The translations under genes were made by a program, and so were the position numbers. 64,000 nt of DNA. Source: Propionivibrio hellwigii. GTDB taxonomy: Bacteria; Pseudomonadota; Gammaproteobacteria; Burkholderiales; Rhodocyclaceae. This document shows, piece after piece, positions 26,674-36,305 of this stretch. The notes below the pieces were generated by a model. That model made no database searches and was not told the DNA's origin. It saw only the letters and a program-made list of their open reading frames with translations. Every line of letters begins with the position of its first letter. Within the stretch, counting starts at the first letter, position 1. Where the stretch lies: positions 558,001 through 622,000 of the forward strand of contig NZ_JBEUWX010000002.1 of NCBI RefSeq assembly GCF_041770905.1, given 5' to 3'.

Positions 26674-27066
26674 ATGAAAAAAGTCATCACCCTGATGCTT
26701 GCCGCAAGCGGCTTGATGAGTTTTGCTGGCAGCGCATTGTCCAATTCCGCCTGCGACAAACCGCGCAACAATTTCGACGATATGTATTGCCTCAGCAAGG
26801 TGTACCAAGAGGCCGATGTAGAACTGAACAAGAATTACAAAAAGCTGATGGACAAGCTGGACGCCAATGGCAAGACCGCGCTAAAAGCCGGGCAGATCGA
26901 CTGGATCAAAACGCGCAACAACAACTGCAGCCGGCATGAAGGCGATAATTTTCTTGTCGATCTCAACTGCGCCACGCAAACAACCATCCAACGCGCGCAG
27001 TTCCTGCAAGATCGTTATCGGGAATGCATCAGCGCCGGCTGCCAGAACAGCAAACTGGCGCAATAA
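26674..27066 (+). CDS. Secreted LprI-like (DUF1311) protein
   Basis: The 130-residue protein has a signal peptide (MKKVITLMLAASGLMSFAGS, cleavage after ALS) and a lysozyme-inhibitor LprI-type domain: paired Cys (ACDKP...MYCLSK), ADVELNKNYKKLMDKL, LKAGQIDWIKTRNNNC, and further Cys residues suited to disulfides. It is likely periplasmic. The start is supported by AAAGGAAC upstream. Members of the family inhibit lysozyme in Mycobacterium, but function here is not shown. Confidence 0.82.
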   Translation: MKKVITLMLAASGLMSFAGSALSNSACDKPRNNFDDMYCLSKVYQEADVELNKNYKKLMDKLDANGKTALKAGQIDWIKTRNNNCSRHEGDNFLVDLNCATQTTIQRAQFLQDRYRECISAGCQNSKLAQ

Positions 27067-27149
27067 GCCCTACTCACTAAAGCAAACGGCCGGGATCGGT
27101 TCGCCACCCGGCCGGCCGCTTGCCGGTTTCCCGGCCGATGCTTGTCGCC

Positions 27150-27593
27150 TCAAATATAATCGACGACCACCGTCTTTTCGGCGGGCGCCGTTGGCGGCGT
27201 GTGTGTTTCCGGCGGTTGCGAGAGTGTTTTTGAAACCTCCGGCAACAGGTCAAAGCGACGATGCAGCGCGGCAAATTCATCCTTCAGTTCCGCGCGCATG
27301 GTATCGACCATGGACAGCTGCGATTGATCGACCAGTGCCTGGAGACGATTGATCTCCTTATTCAAACGGTTTGTCTCACGCAATGCGCCAATCTGGTTAT
27401 GCAATGTCGCCAGAAAAAATAAAACTGTCAGGATCCCCAGCGCCCCAACCAGAACCAGGCCGAGTGGCGCATCAATGCTGAACAGCAGAAGATCGAGCCG
27501 CGCAGGAATCGCCAGGGTTTCCCAATTGATTATCGACAACGCCACGAGCGCGGCCACAATCAACCATACGAACCAGTTTACGAGTCTTTGCAT
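27150..27593 (-). CDS. LapA-like (DUF1049) inner-membrane protein
   Basis: The 147-residue protein has two N-terminal membrane helices (FVWLIVAALVALSIINW; PLGLVLVGALGILTVLFFL), then a cytoplasmic coiled coil (LRETNRLNKEINRLQALVDQ) and a Pro-rich tail. This matches the LapA/DUF1049 topology associated with lipopolysaccharide assembly. The start MQRLVNWFV at 27593 is preferred over 27605. It stands alone. Confidence 0.65.
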   Translation of the reverse strand: MQRLVNWFVWLIVAALVALSIINWETLAIPARLDLLLFSIDAPLGLVLVGALGILTVLFFLATLHNQIGALRETNRLNKEINRLQALVDQSQLSMVDTMRAELKDEFAALHRRFDLLPEVSKTLSQPPETHTPPTAPAEKTVVVDYI

Positions 27594-27792
27594 GAAAATC
27601 TCCAAACAAATGAATCGGAAAGTCCGATAGTACCAAGCAACGGTGCAATTTCCGGTATGCCAAGTTACTCTATTTTGTAATCAAGTCTGAACCCAGGTTC
27701 AGGGAATTCCGGCCATTGATTGATACTTTGCCGGACAGCCGCGCCTGGTATCACCTTGAAAATCCAAAAATATGCGAAGCCTACCCGCCGTA

Positions 27793-27837
27793 TAGAAACA
27801 ATTTTCTATTGACTTTTATTTTTGGAAAAATTATTGT
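27793..27837 (+). promoter_or_regulatory. Promoter with TAGAA-N6-TTCTA operator upstream of TRAP genes
   Basis: The palindrome TAGAAACAATTTTCTA (27793-27808) abuts a -35 TTGACT (27809-27814); after a 17-base spacer comes TATTGT (27832-27837). The arrangement is repeated almost base for base at 36154-36198. It predicts a 5' leader of about 210 bases before dctP. The likely regulator is the RpiR protein encoded at 33247. Confidence 0.7.
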
Positions 27838-28056
27838 CTTCCTGAGCGGATGCGGGCGATATTTTGCGTAAAATGCCGGCAAAACGCCAGAAAAGGGGAC
27901 GGAACGCCGATTTTTCCCGTACCCGAAAGCAGCACTCACCCTTCCATTTATGAAAAGGAGGCCCACAACAACGTCAGGCAGCATAGATCACCACACGCTT
28001 TGGCAAACAGCCAATGTCAGAGCAGCATTCACGAAAGCATGAAGAGGAAAAACAGT

Positions 28057-29175
28057 ATGAAAACGATTCTGTCATCCAGCATTACGGTATCTGCCGCATC
28101 AACAGTTCCCGCTAATCGGTGGGGGAAGTTTTTACGCAAGGGAAGCGCCATTGGAACACTTGGGTTTTCATTTCTGTTCGCCGCCGTCACTATCGCCAGT
28201 GCCACACTGATGCCGACAACGGCATTTGCCGCGAAATATAAGAAGCAGACCATCATGACGGCCTCCGCCAACAGCCTGACCAGCGCACATGCGGTCACGC
28301 TGAACAAATTCAAGGAAATCGTAGAAAAGGAATCGGAAGGCGCCATTCAGGTGAAACTCTTCCTGGGCGGCTCCATGGGCGATGAAACCGCCAACGTCAA
28401 GCAACTGCGCAATGGCGAGCTGCATATCGCCACCCTCTTCAACGGCAACCTGACGCCGTTTGCCCCCTCGGTCAATGCGCTTGTTCTGCCCTACCTTTTT
28501 TCCAACCTGAACGAAGCCTATGCCGTGCTGAGTGATGAATCGTTTACCAACATGCTCGCCGATCAGGTCGCCAAGGAATCCAAAACGCGCCCGCTGGGCT
28601 GGATGATCGGCGGTTACCGGAGCATTACCAATAACAAGAAACCGATTATGAAAATGGAAGATCTGCAAGGGCTGAAACTGCGCGTTTCTCCCTCGGCCAT
28701 TCAGCTTGCCGCCTTCCGTGCTTTTGGCATCGAGCCGCATCCTATGGCCTGGTCAGAAACATACAATGCGCTCCAGCAGGGCGTCATCGACGGTCAGGAA
28801 AACATGTACGCCACCAACCGTGACCACAAGTTCTGGGAAATCCAGAAATACATGACCGAAATCCACTACATGCTCTGGACCGGCGCCATTCTCGCGAGCG
28901 ACCGCTGGTTCAGCAAGCTCGATGCCGACACCAAGGCGCTGGTACTTCGCGCCGCCAAGGAAGCGCAGAAGGCAGACTGGCAGTTTGCCGCCGCCTATGA
29001 AGAAGAATGCAAAAAAGAAAGCATCGCCAACGGCATGAAGGTTGATTACCTGACGGACGAAGACAAGTGGAAGGAAAAAGCCCGCGCCATCTGGCCGGAG
29101 TTCATCAAAACGCCGGAAATGAAAGCGCTCACGGACAAAGCGCTTGCCATCATCGGCTCACTGCCCAAGAAATAA
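28057..29175 (+). CDS. dctP: TRAP transporter substrate-binding protein (DctP family)
   Basis: The 372-residue periplasmic receptor has a long signal region (FSFLFAAVTIASATLMPTTA, cleavage near AFAA). DctP marks include LNKFKEIVEKESEGAIQVKL, GELHIATLFNGNLTPFAPS, LGWMIGGYRSITN and GVIDGQENMYATN with the carboxylate-binding Arg in GLKLRVSPS. The start at 28057 follows GAGG; the frame is open upstream through the promoter, so longer starts are rejected. It is the first gene of dctPQM; the ligand is probably a sugar acid or similar carboxylate. Confidence 0.9.
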   Translation: MKTILSSSITVSAASTVPANRWGKFLRKGSAIGTLGFSFLFAAVTIASATLMPTTAFAAKYKKQTIMTASANSLTSAHAVTLNKFKEIVEKESEGAIQVKLFLGGSMGDETANVKQLRNGELHIATLFNGNLTPFAPSVNALVLPYLFSNLNEAYAVLSDESFTNMLADQVAKESKTRPLGWMIGGYRSITNNKKPIMKMEDLQGLKLRVSPSAIQLAAFRAFGIEPHPMAWSETYNALQQGVIDGQENMYATNRDHKFWEIQKYMTEIHYMLWTGAILASDRWFSKLDADTKALVLRAAKEAQKADWQFAAAYEEECKKESIANGMKVDYLTDEDKWKEKARAIWPEFIKTPEMKALTDKALAIIGSLPKK

Positions 29176-29219
29176 GCGCCTGAACCCCCTTCTCCCCGGC
29201 CCATGCCGGCCGGGGAGCC

Positions 29220-29798
29220 ATGGAACCATTGACCGGAAATTCTGCCGCGAACCGGAGATCTGCCATGCGCTTCATGCGGAAACTGTACGACAATTTCGAG
29301 GCCTATATTTGCGTCATCCTGCTGGCCGTCATGATTCTTTGCCTGACCTTGCAAGTGGTCATCCGCATCGTTTCCGGCGGTTCCCTGGCCTGGGCCGAAG
29401 AAATGAGCCGTTTCTGCTTCATTGGCACGGTGTATCTGGGCACGGCGGTGGCGGCGCAACGGCTGGCGCATGTGCGTGTCACCGCACAGTTCATGCTGAT
29501 GCCGGTCAAAGCACGGCTGGCTTTCCGCATCTTTGCAGACCTCATCCTGATCGGATTTAACCTCTCGCTCGCCTACCTGTCCGCGGGCTTCGTCGCCGAA
29601 GCCGTGGAGTTCGGCGAAATTTCGGCAACACTGGGCATCAACATCGCTTATGTGGAAGCGGTCATCCCCATTGGTGCCTTGCTCATGTCGTGGCGCATCG
29701 TGGAAAGCTACCTCATCCGTATGAAAAACGGGCGGCTCTATGAACTGGTGGCGCTGGAAACGGAAATGGGCATTCCCGCCGAGGAGAACGCATCATGA
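29220..29798 (+). CDS. dctQ: TRAP transporter small permease (DctQ family)
   Basis: The 192-residue protein has four membrane helices and the DctQ pattern LQVVIRIVSGGSLAWAEEMSRFCFI. The ATG at 29220 has GGGGAG six bases upstream; a second ATG at 29265 also has a fair RBS. It overlaps the large permease gene by 4 bases. Confidence 0.9.
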   Translation: MEPLTGNSAANRRSAMRFMRKLYDNFEAYICVILLAVMILCLTLQVVIRIVSGGSLAWAEEMSRFCFIGTVYLGTAVAAQRLAHVRVTAQFMLMPVKARLAFRIFADLILIGFNLSLAYLSAGFVAEAVEFGEISATLGINIAYVEAVIPIGALLMSWRIVESYLIRMKNGRLYELVALETEMGIPAEENAS

Positions 29799-31090
29799 GT
29801 ATCCTCTCCATTGCCCTCATTGCCATGTTTGTCCTCTTCCTGCTCGGACTGCCCATCTACGCAGCGCTGACTATTGCGGCATCCATCGCATTGCTGACGA
29901 GCGACATATTGCCTCTCTCGGTCATCCACTCCTCGCTGTTCGACGGCCTGAATATCTTTCCGCTCCTGGCGATTCCCTGTTTCATCGTTGCCGGCGGCCT
30001 GATGGAACGCGGCAACATCACCAACCAGATCATCAATGTCGTGCGCGCCCTGGTCGGGCGTCTGTACGGCGGGATCGGCATCACCACCATCCTGGCGTGC
30101 GCCGTATTTGCCTCGATTACCGGCTCGGCGACCAGTACGGTAGCCGCCGTGGGCGCCATCATGGTCCCCGCCATGATGCGCAACAATTACAGCCCGCGTT
30201 ACGCCGGCGCCGCCGCGGCGACGGGCGGCACCATCGGCATCCTGATTCCGCCGAGCAACCCGATGATTCTGTACGCGATCATCGCCAACGTCTCCATCAC
30301 CGGCATGTTCTCCGCCGGCTTCCTGCCGGGCGCCATCATGGCGGCCGCGCTTTCGTTCACGGCCTGGCTGCTGGCCAAACGCAACGGTTTCAAGGCGGAC
30401 GAATCGGTAGAGAGTTTTTCCCTGAAGGCGTTTCTCGGCATCTGCCGCCAGTCCTTTTTCTCGCTCGCCACCGTGGTCATTGTGCTCGGCTCCATCTATT
30501 CCGGCCTGGCCACGCCTGTCGAAGCCTCCATCGTCGCCGTGCTCTGGGCGCTATTCGTCGGCTTTGTGGTCAACCGCAGCCTGACCTTGCGGGATATTTA
30601 CGATTCATTGATGGAAGGCGTCATGCTCTGCGGCGCCATTACCATCATCGTCGGCGCTTCCACATTGTTCGGCAAAATCCTGACCTACGAAGAAGCGCCC
30701 ACGCGGCTCGCCGCCTTCATGGTCTCAATCACCGACAACAAGCACTTCATCATGCTGCTCATCGTCGCCCTGCTGTACGTACTCGGCATGTTCATGGAAA
30801 CGTTGGCGACGGTCATCCTGGTCACGCCCGTACTGGTGCCCGTACTGGCGCAGCTCGACATCAACCCGATCCACTTCGGCGTCGTCATGGTCATGGCAAA
30901 CGAGGTCGGCCTGCTGACGCCGCCTATGGGCGTCAACCTGTTTGTTGCCTCGCGGCTCAGCGGCGTGTCGGTCGAACGGCTCTCCATCTCCGTGCTGCCG
31001 TACATCCTCGCCATGACGCTGGTCATTCTGTTGACCGTATTCTGCGAGCCGATTTCGACGATTATCCCAACCTGGCTCGGTTTCAACTGA
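29795..31090 (+). CDS. dctM: TRAP transporter large permease (DctM family)
   Basis: The 431-residue protein has about twelve hydrophobic segments and DctM motifs: FPLLAIPCFIVAGGLMERGN, ASITGSATSTVAAVGAIM, GGTIGILIPPSNPMILYA, and NEVGLLTPPMGVNLFVA near the end. It forms the sodium-driven channel together with DctQ. The operon ends here, followed by a short repeat and a terminator. Confidence 0.95.
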   Translation: MSILSIALIAMFVLFLLGLPIYAALTIAASIALLTSDILPLSVIHSSLFDGLNIFPLLAIPCFIVAGGLMERGNITNQIINVVRALVGRLYGGIGITTILACAVFASITGSATSTVAAVGAIMVPAMMRNNYSPRYAGAAAATGGTIGILIPPSNPMILYAIIANVSITGMFSAGFLPGAIMAAALSFTAWLLAKRNGFKADESVESFSLKAFLGICRQSFFSLATVVIVLGSIYSGLATPVEASIVAVLWALFVGFVVNRSLTLRDIYDSLMEGVMLCGAITIIVGASTLFGKILTYEEAPTRLAAFMVSITDNKHFIMLLIVALLYVLGMFMETLATVILVTPVLVPVLAQLDINPIHFGVVMVMANEVGLLTPPMGVNLFVASRLSGVSVERLSISVLPYILAMTLVILLTVFCEPISTIIPTWLGFN

Positions 31091-31095
31091 CCGGC

Positions 31096-31180
31096 TGATG
31101 CGGGCAAGCCTGCGCGCCCCTAAATACGCGGGCTTGCGCGGCCCTCTAGCCCAATAAACACGGGGCATTGCGGGCAGCGC
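31096..31180. repeat. Short array of the 39-nt palindromic element (locus 4)
   Basis: Two to three degenerate units: CCCCTAAATACGCGGGCTTGCG and CCCAATAAACACGGGGCATTGCG. The pattern matches other loci but stems are weaker. Confidence 0.6.
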
Positions 31181-31246
31181 GCTCAAAACCACATCAAAGC
31201 CCATTCAGCCGATTTCGCTCATTCCAAAACCACTCCCCAATAGACC

Positions 31247-31289
31247 AAAGGCGCACCACCGGATTACCGGCAGTGCGCCTTTCATTTTT
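31247..31289 (+). terminator. Terminator between convergent dctM and mmsA
   Basis: The stem AAAGGCGCAC / GTGCGCCTTT has a 16-base loop and is followed by CATTTTTC. It may serve both convergent transcripts. Confidence 0.75.
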
Positions 31290-31386
31290 CTACATTCCTG
31301 CACGGCCCATACGCCGTGCATCGGTGGTGCGTTCAGGCAGGCGGCTGCAACCTCTGGCCTGACCTGCCCGCCGCATGCCAGAACGT

Positions 31387-32904
31387 TTAGCTGCGCGTCA
31401 GCGTGCCGTCCCAGGTGGACACCGCCTTTTGGGCGTCTTCTTCAGTGAACCAGACGGAAGTGACCGTTTTCGTTTCGGTATAAAAGGCCACGCCGTCCTT
31501 GCCCATCGCGTGCAGGTCGCCAAAAAACGATTTTTTATGGCCGGCAAACGGGAAAATCGAATACGGCACCGGAATCCCGACGTTGACGCCGACCATGCCG
31601 CCATGCGTGCGTCTGGCAAATTCCCGCGCATAACGCCCGGAACGGGTATAGATGCAGGAACCGTTGGCAAAAGGATTGGCGTTCATGATCGCCAGTCCTT
31701 CCTCGAAGTCCCGGATACGCTTGACGCAAGTCACAGGGCCGAAGATTTCCTCGTTGCCAACGGCGTGCTCCGGCTTGACATGGTCGAAGATGGTGGGACC
31801 GACGAAATAGCCGTTCTCGCAGCCCGGCACCTTGACGCCGCGGCCGTCGAGTACCAGCTTCGCGCCTTCCTCGACGCCACGGGCAATCCAGTTTTCTACT
31901 GACTGCTTCTGCGCCGCCGAAACCAAAGGCCCCAGCTGCGAATCCGGCAGGTAGGCCGCACCCAGTTTGAGTTCCAGGGCTTTCTTTTTGAGCAGCGCCA
32001 CAAAATCATCGGCAATCGATTCCTGCACGCAGACGACGGGCAACGCCATGCAACGCTGGCCGGCGCAGCCGTAGGTCGAATTGATCACGCCGGCGACCGT
32101 ACGTTCCAGCACGCAGTCTTCAAGCACCAGCGCATGATTCTTGGCTTCGCACAAAGCCTGTACGCGCTTGCCAGCGGCGGCGGCCGTCCCGTAGATATGC
32201 TGGCCGACCGACGTCGAGCCGACGAAGGAGATGCCTTTGACCAGCGGGTTGGCGAGCAGCGAATCGGCCTCGACGCGCGAACAGGTCACGAGATTGACAA
32301 CGCCCTTGGGCAAACCGGCCTCGATCAGCAATTCCAGCATGCGCATCGAGGTTTGCGGCACCATGGACGCCGCCTTGAGCACGAATGTGTTGCCGGTCGT
32401 GATGCAGAAAGGCAGCATCCAGCCCATCGGAATCATGGCCGGGAAATTGTACGGCGCGATGCCGACGAAAACGCCCAGCGGCTCACGGTAGGAGACGGTG
32501 TCGTAACCGCTGGCGACGTTCATGCAGGTATCGCCCTGCATCAGGTAGTGCGTCGCGCAGGCACATTCGACGACTTCGATCGCCTTGAGCACGTCGCCGC
32601 GCGCTTCGCTGACAACCTTGCCCATTTCTGTAGCCAGCAGCTCTGTCAGTTCATCGAGATGCCTGTCAAGCAGGGATTTGAAGCGGAACATCAACTGAAT
32701 CCGCTGCGGAATCGGTGTCTCCGCCCAGGCCGGGAAAGCGTCGGCGGCGGCGCTGACCGCCGCATCGACCTCGGCTTGCGTGCAGCAGGGCGCTTCGGCA
32801 ATCTGCACGCCGGTACTCGGATTCATCACGGGCATGTATTTTCCCGTTGCGGACGCCAGCCATTCGTTATTGATGCAATATTTGAGTCGCTTGATTTCGG
32901 CCAT
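31387..32904 (-). CDS. mmsA: CoA-acylating methylmalonate/malonate-semialdehyde dehydrogenase
   Basis: The 505-residue aldehyde dehydrogenase converts malonate semialdehyde to acetyl-CoA (or methylmalonate semialdehyde to propionyl-CoA). MMSDH-specific features are FVGIAPYNFPAMIPMGWMLP, KAASMVPQTS, the nucleophile in GCAGQRCMA (Cys near 285) and PFAGHKKSFFGD. In inositol catabolism this is IolA, the final step. It is divergent from the RpiR and IolC genes and lies beside the TRAP operon, suggesting one shared catabolic pathway. Confidence 0.93.
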   Translation of the reverse strand: MAEIKRLKYCINNEWLASATGKYMPVMNPSTGVQIAEAPCCTQAEVDAAVSAAADAFPAWAETPIPQRIQLMFRFKSLLDRHLDELTELLATEMGKVVSEARGDVLKAIEVVECACATHYLMQGDTCMNVASGYDTVSYREPLGVFVGIAPYNFPAMIPMGWMLPFCITTGNTFVLKAASMVPQTSMRMLELLIEAGLPKGVVNLVTCSRVEADSLLANPLVKGISFVGSTSVGQHIYGTAAAAGKRVQALCEAKNHALVLEDCVLERTVAGVINSTYGCAGQRCMALPVVCVQESIADDFVALLKKKALELKLGAAYLPDSQLGPLVSAAQKQSVENWIARGVEEGAKLVLDGRGVKVPGCENGYFVGPTIFDHVKPEHAVGNEEIFGPVTCVKRIRDFEEGLAIMNANPFANGSCIYTRSGRYAREFARRTHGGMVGVNVGIPVPYSIFPFAGHKKSFFGDLHAMGKDGVAFYTETKTVTSVWFTEEDAQKAVSTWDGTLTRS

Positions 32905-33246
32905 GTTGATATTCCTCGCTTGAAAAAATCACGGTGGGATAAGTCTCGAAAGAGAGGCGGTTTTTTCAAACATAGCGCCCTTCACGTTGGATTGCAACTT
33001 TTTTTCTTTCTATACACACAAAATAAAATATTTTTTCTATTTCGCTGCTGTTCCGATGCATCGACAATGCCTGAGCCGCATCTCAGCGCCCTTCTCTTCC
33101 GCTTTTTCTCGCTTTTTCTGTTTGACAGACGCGCCCGGCTTCCTTAGATTGACCGCATGAGCAGCCGGCATTTCATCGCCCCATTACCGCATTGCTCTGC
33201 CGTTCCATCCTTGGCATGAGACGCGCACACGCGCATAAATACGCTT
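32905..33246. other. Divergent regulatory region between mmsA and rpiR
   Basis: This AT-rich spacer should hold both promoters. On the minus strand around 33017-33048 TAGAAAAAATATTTTA is a poorer match to the TAGAA-N6-TTCTA operator. No ORF is convincing. Confidence 0.45.
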
Positions 33247-34116
33247 ATGGCACAACAAGAAAACAGCATCGAAGACCTGATCCAGCACATTGCGCAGGCC
33301 TACGATGGCCTTCCCAAGCAATTGAAATCGATTGCGCAATATGTCACGCAGCATCGCCAGAATATGGTCATCGCCCGCATTCTCGACGTCGCCCATGCCT
33401 GCGACGTACAACCGTCGGCCGTCGTGCGCTTCGCCCAGCGCTTTGGATTTTCCGGATTCTCCGAATTGCAGGCGGTATTCCGCGACGCCTACGCCAGCGG
33501 CGCTGCGGAAGCGGGATACCGGCAGCGCATTCAGGCCGTCATCAGCGAACATACGGCGCAGATGCGCAGCGCCGAACTGGCGCGCGGTTTCATGCAAAGC
33601 TGCCAGAATGGCATCGCCGCGCTCAGCCAGGAACTTGACGAAGCCGCCTTTGAACGCGCGGTCAGCATTCTTCAGGAAGCGCATCACATTTACATCATAG
33701 GGGTGCGCCGGATGTACCCCGTCGCCGCCTATCTGAGCTATACGCTGTCGCATACAAACAAGCGCGTCGCCCTGATCGACGGCATGGGCGGCATGTTTCG
33801 GGAACAGGTAGGCGCATTGGCCGCGGGAGATGCGTTGATTGCCATCAGCGTCGCGCCCTATGGCGCAGAAACCCGCCATTGCACCGAACTGGCCGCAGAA
33901 CGCGGCGCCGACATTATCGCCATTACCGACAGCTCGCTCTCGCCGATTGCTCGGCTCGCCACCGCGACGCTCAGGGTGGAAGAACCAGAAACCTACTTCT
34001 TCCGGGCACTGTCCAGCATGATGTGCCTGGCGCAATCATTGTTCATCGCCCTCGCCTACCGGCTCGAACTCGACCTGGACGCACCGCCCGCCATGCCGGC
34101 AAAAACCGGCGCCTAG
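33247..34116 (+). CDS. RpiR/MurR-family transcriptional regulator
   Basis: The 289-residue regulator has an N-terminal HTH (residues 1-80; QPSAVVRFAQRFGFSGFSEL) and a C-terminal SIS sugar-phosphate-binding domain (from about 130; HIYIIGVRRMYPVAAYLSY and IAISVAPYGAETRHCTELA). It probably represses the neighbouring genes and is released by a phosphorylated intermediate such as an IolC product. It lies 30 bases before iolC, so the two may be co-transcribed. Confidence 0.9.
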   Translation: MAQQENSIEDLIQHIAQAYDGLPKQLKSIAQYVTQHRQNMVIARILDVAHACDVQPSAVVRFAQRFGFSGFSELQAVFRDAYASGAAEAGYRQRIQAVISEHTAQMRSAELARGFMQSCQNGIAALSQELDEAAFERAVSILQEAHHIYIIGVRRMYPVAAYLSYTLSHTNKRVALIDGMGGMFREQVGALAAGDALIAISVAPYGAETRHCTELAAERGADIIAITDSSLSPIARLATATLRVEEPETYFFRALSSMMCLAQSLFIALAYRLELDLDAPPAMPAKTGA

Positions 34117-34146
34117 TCCGTTGCATCCCAAAGCAGGAGGGCTGCG

Positions 34147-36099
34147 ATGAAAAACAAAACACAATTTGCCGCGGGACGCCGCTTTGAGATTGCCTCGATC
34201 GGCCGTCTTGCGGTCGATCTGTACGCCAACCAGTACGGCTGCGACCTTGAAAACGTCTCCACCTTCGCCAAATACCTGGGCGGCTCATCAGGCAATGTCG
34301 CTTTCGGCTGCGCGCGCTTTGGTTTACGTAGCGCGATGATTACCCGCGTCGGCAACGAGCAGATGGGGCGCTTCCTCATCAAAACGCTGGCTGATGAAGG
34401 CTGTGACGTTTCGCAGATCAAGGTCGATCCGGAACGGATGACGGCGCTCGCCATCCTCGGCATCAAGGATCGGCAGACCTTCCCCCTGCTCTTTTACCGC
34501 GATAACTGCGCCGACATGGCTTTTGGTCCGGAAGATGTCAACGAAGCCTTCATCGCCGACTGCATGGCGCTGCATATCACCGGCACACATTTTTCGACGC
34601 CGCGCGTGCGCTCCGGCAGCCTGCTGGCGCTGGAATACGCCCGCCGGCACAATGTCCGCACCTTGCTCGACATTGACTTCCGCCCCGTTTTATGGGGGCT
34701 GACAACACCGGGCGACGGCGAAACGCGCTATATCCCAAGCCTGGCGGTCACGCGCCATTTTCAGGAAATTCTGCCGCATTTCGACCTCATCGTCGGCACG
34801 GAAGAAGAATTCAACATTGCCGGCGGCGCCCAGGATCTGCGCGTATCCCTGCAAGCCGTGCGCAAGCTGACGCCGGCCACCCTCGTCATCAAACTGGGGG
34901 CGCGGGGCTGTGCGGTTATCGAAGGCGAGATCCCGGCATGTCTCGACCAGGTTTTCTCCGTCCCCAGCCCGCGCGTCGAAGTGCTCAACCTGCTCGGCGC
35001 TGGCGACGCCTTTCTCGCCGGCTTCCTCTCCGGCTGGCTGCGCGGGGCGGACTACGGCGTCTGCTGCCGGCGCGGCAACGCCAGCGGCGCGTTGGTCGTC
35101 GCGCGTCATGCCTGCGCGCCCGCCATGCCGACCGAAGCCGAATTGGACTATTTTCTCGCGCATGCCGATTGCCTGACCGAACCGGCGCACGACCTCACTC
35201 TGAACTGGCTGCACCATGTCACGCCCAAACGGCGCATCTGGAACGAGGTTTTCATCTTCGCTTTTGACCATCGCAGCCAGCTTTATGAACTGGCGCGCCA
35301 GGCGGGCGTTTCAGAAAAGCGGCTGCCGCATCTGAAAAAACTGCTGGTCGATACCGTCGCGCTGACGGAAGAACGGCTTGGCCTGGCAGGCCGCATCGGC
35401 GCGCTGATCGACGACCTGTACGGCGAAGACGCACTGCATGCCGCCACGGGCCGTGGCTGGTGGATCGGCCGGCCGGTCGAACGGCCGGAATCGAACCCGG
35501 TCGTTTTCGAGGCCGTCGGCCCCATCGCCGCCGTACTCGAACACTGGCCCAAAGAACAGATCGTCAAATGCCTGGTGTTTTACCATCCTGACGACCCCGC
35601 CCCGCGCCGGCAGGCGCAGGAAAATCAAATGCGCACCTTGAGCGAGGCCGCCACCAGCAGCGGTCATGAACTCCTGCTCGAACTGATCCCGGCCATCCCC
35701 GGCGATCCCAGCCACGAGGCGCCCGGCAACGACGACAGCGTCATCCGCGCCATGACCCGTTTTTACGATCTCGGCATCCGCCCCGACTGGTGGAAGCTGC
35801 CGCCGCAAAGCGCCGAGAACTGGCAACGCATCGACACGCTGATTGCGCAGCGCGACCCCTACAGCCGGGGCGTCGTCATGCTCGGCCTCAACGCACCGAT
35901 CGAACGGCTGATCACGGCCTTCGCCGAAGCGCGCCACAGCCGCAGTTGCCGCGGTTTCGCCGTCGGCCGCAGCATCTTCCACGCGCCCGCGCAGGACTGG
36001 TTGCACGGCCGCATCGATGATGCCGAACTCATCCGGCGCTGCTGTACGAGTTTTGAACGCTTAATCCGCGCCTGGCAGGCCATTCACGCCGATCACTGA
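34147..36099 (+). CDS. iolC: 5-dehydro-2-deoxygluconokinase fused to DUF2090 aldolase-like domain
   Basis: The 650-residue protein joins two domains. Residues 15-335 are a PfkB sugar kinase (GGSSGNVAFGCARFGL, catalytic Asp in LLGAGDAFLAGF near 287). Residues 350-650 are DUF2090, found fused to IolC in many proteobacteria and thought to replace IolJ by cleaving the 6-phosphate to DHAP and malonate semialdehyde (FAFDHRSQLYELA start; GFAVGRSIFHAPAQDW near the end). The RBS AGGAGG lies six to seven bases before the ATG. Together with MmsA this would complete a route to acetyl-CoA and DHAP. Confidence 0.92.
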   Translation: MKNKTQFAAGRRFEIASIGRLAVDLYANQYGCDLENVSTFAKYLGGSSGNVAFGCARFGLRSAMITRVGNEQMGRFLIKTLADEGCDVSQIKVDPERMTALAILGIKDRQTFPLLFYRDNCADMAFGPEDVNEAFIADCMALHITGTHFSTPRVRSGSLLALEYARRHNVRTLLDIDFRPVLWGLTTPGDGETRYIPSLAVTRHFQEILPHFDLIVGTEEEFNIAGGAQDLRVSLQAVRKLTPATLVIKLGARGCAVIEGEIPACLDQVFSVPSPRVEVLNLLGAGDAFLAGFLSGWLRGADYGVCCRRGNASGALVVARHACAPAMPTEAELDYFLAHADCLTEPAHDLTLNWLHHVTPKRRIWNEVFIFAFDHRSQLYELARQAGVSEKRLPHLKKLLVDTVALTEERLGLAGRIGALIDDLYGEDALHAATGRGWWIGRPVERPESNPVVFEAVGPIAAVLEHWPKEQIVKCLVFYHPDDPAPRRQAQENQMRTLSEAATSSGHELLLELIPAIPGDPSHEAPGNDDSVIRAMTRFYDLGIRPDWWKLPPQSAENWQRIDTLIAQRDPYSRGVVMLGLNAPIERLITAFAEARHSRSCRGFAVGRSIFHAPAQDWLHGRIDDAELIRRCCTSFERLIRAWQAIHADH

Positions 36100-36153
36100 A
36101 CCGGTTTGGCACATGCCAATCATGCCGGGCGCGATGACGGTCAACGCCAAAAA

Positions 36154-36198
36154 TAGAATTTAATTTCTATTGACATTTAGTTTTAGAATATCTATTGT
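36154..36198 (+). promoter_or_regulatory. Promoter with TAGAA-N6-TTCTA operator before transaldolase-like gene
   Basis: The palindrome TAGAATTTAATTTCTA (36154-36169) touches -35 TTGACA (36170-36175); a 17-base spacer leads to TATTGT (36193-36198). The order, spacing and most bases equal the site at 27793. Transcription would start near 36205, which excludes the upstream in-frame start at 36195. Confidence 0.75.
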
Positions 36199-36305
36199 CT
36201 AATCGACATCTCGGTGCGCACCCGGCGCATCGGCCGCCATCGATCATGGAAGCGCATGCCGGATGCCTGTTATCCAGCCCTCAACTCCTCCTGAAAGGCA
36301 AGACG

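Noticed and set aside
32134..33147. 337-codon plus-strand ORF opposite mmsA
   Set aside because: It is a shadow of mmsA (His/Arg/Gly-rich product) that merely runs out into the AT-rich spacer.
34690..35271. Antisense ORF inside iolC
   Set aside because: Mirror of the PfkB kinase frame with biased composition; no independent start signals.
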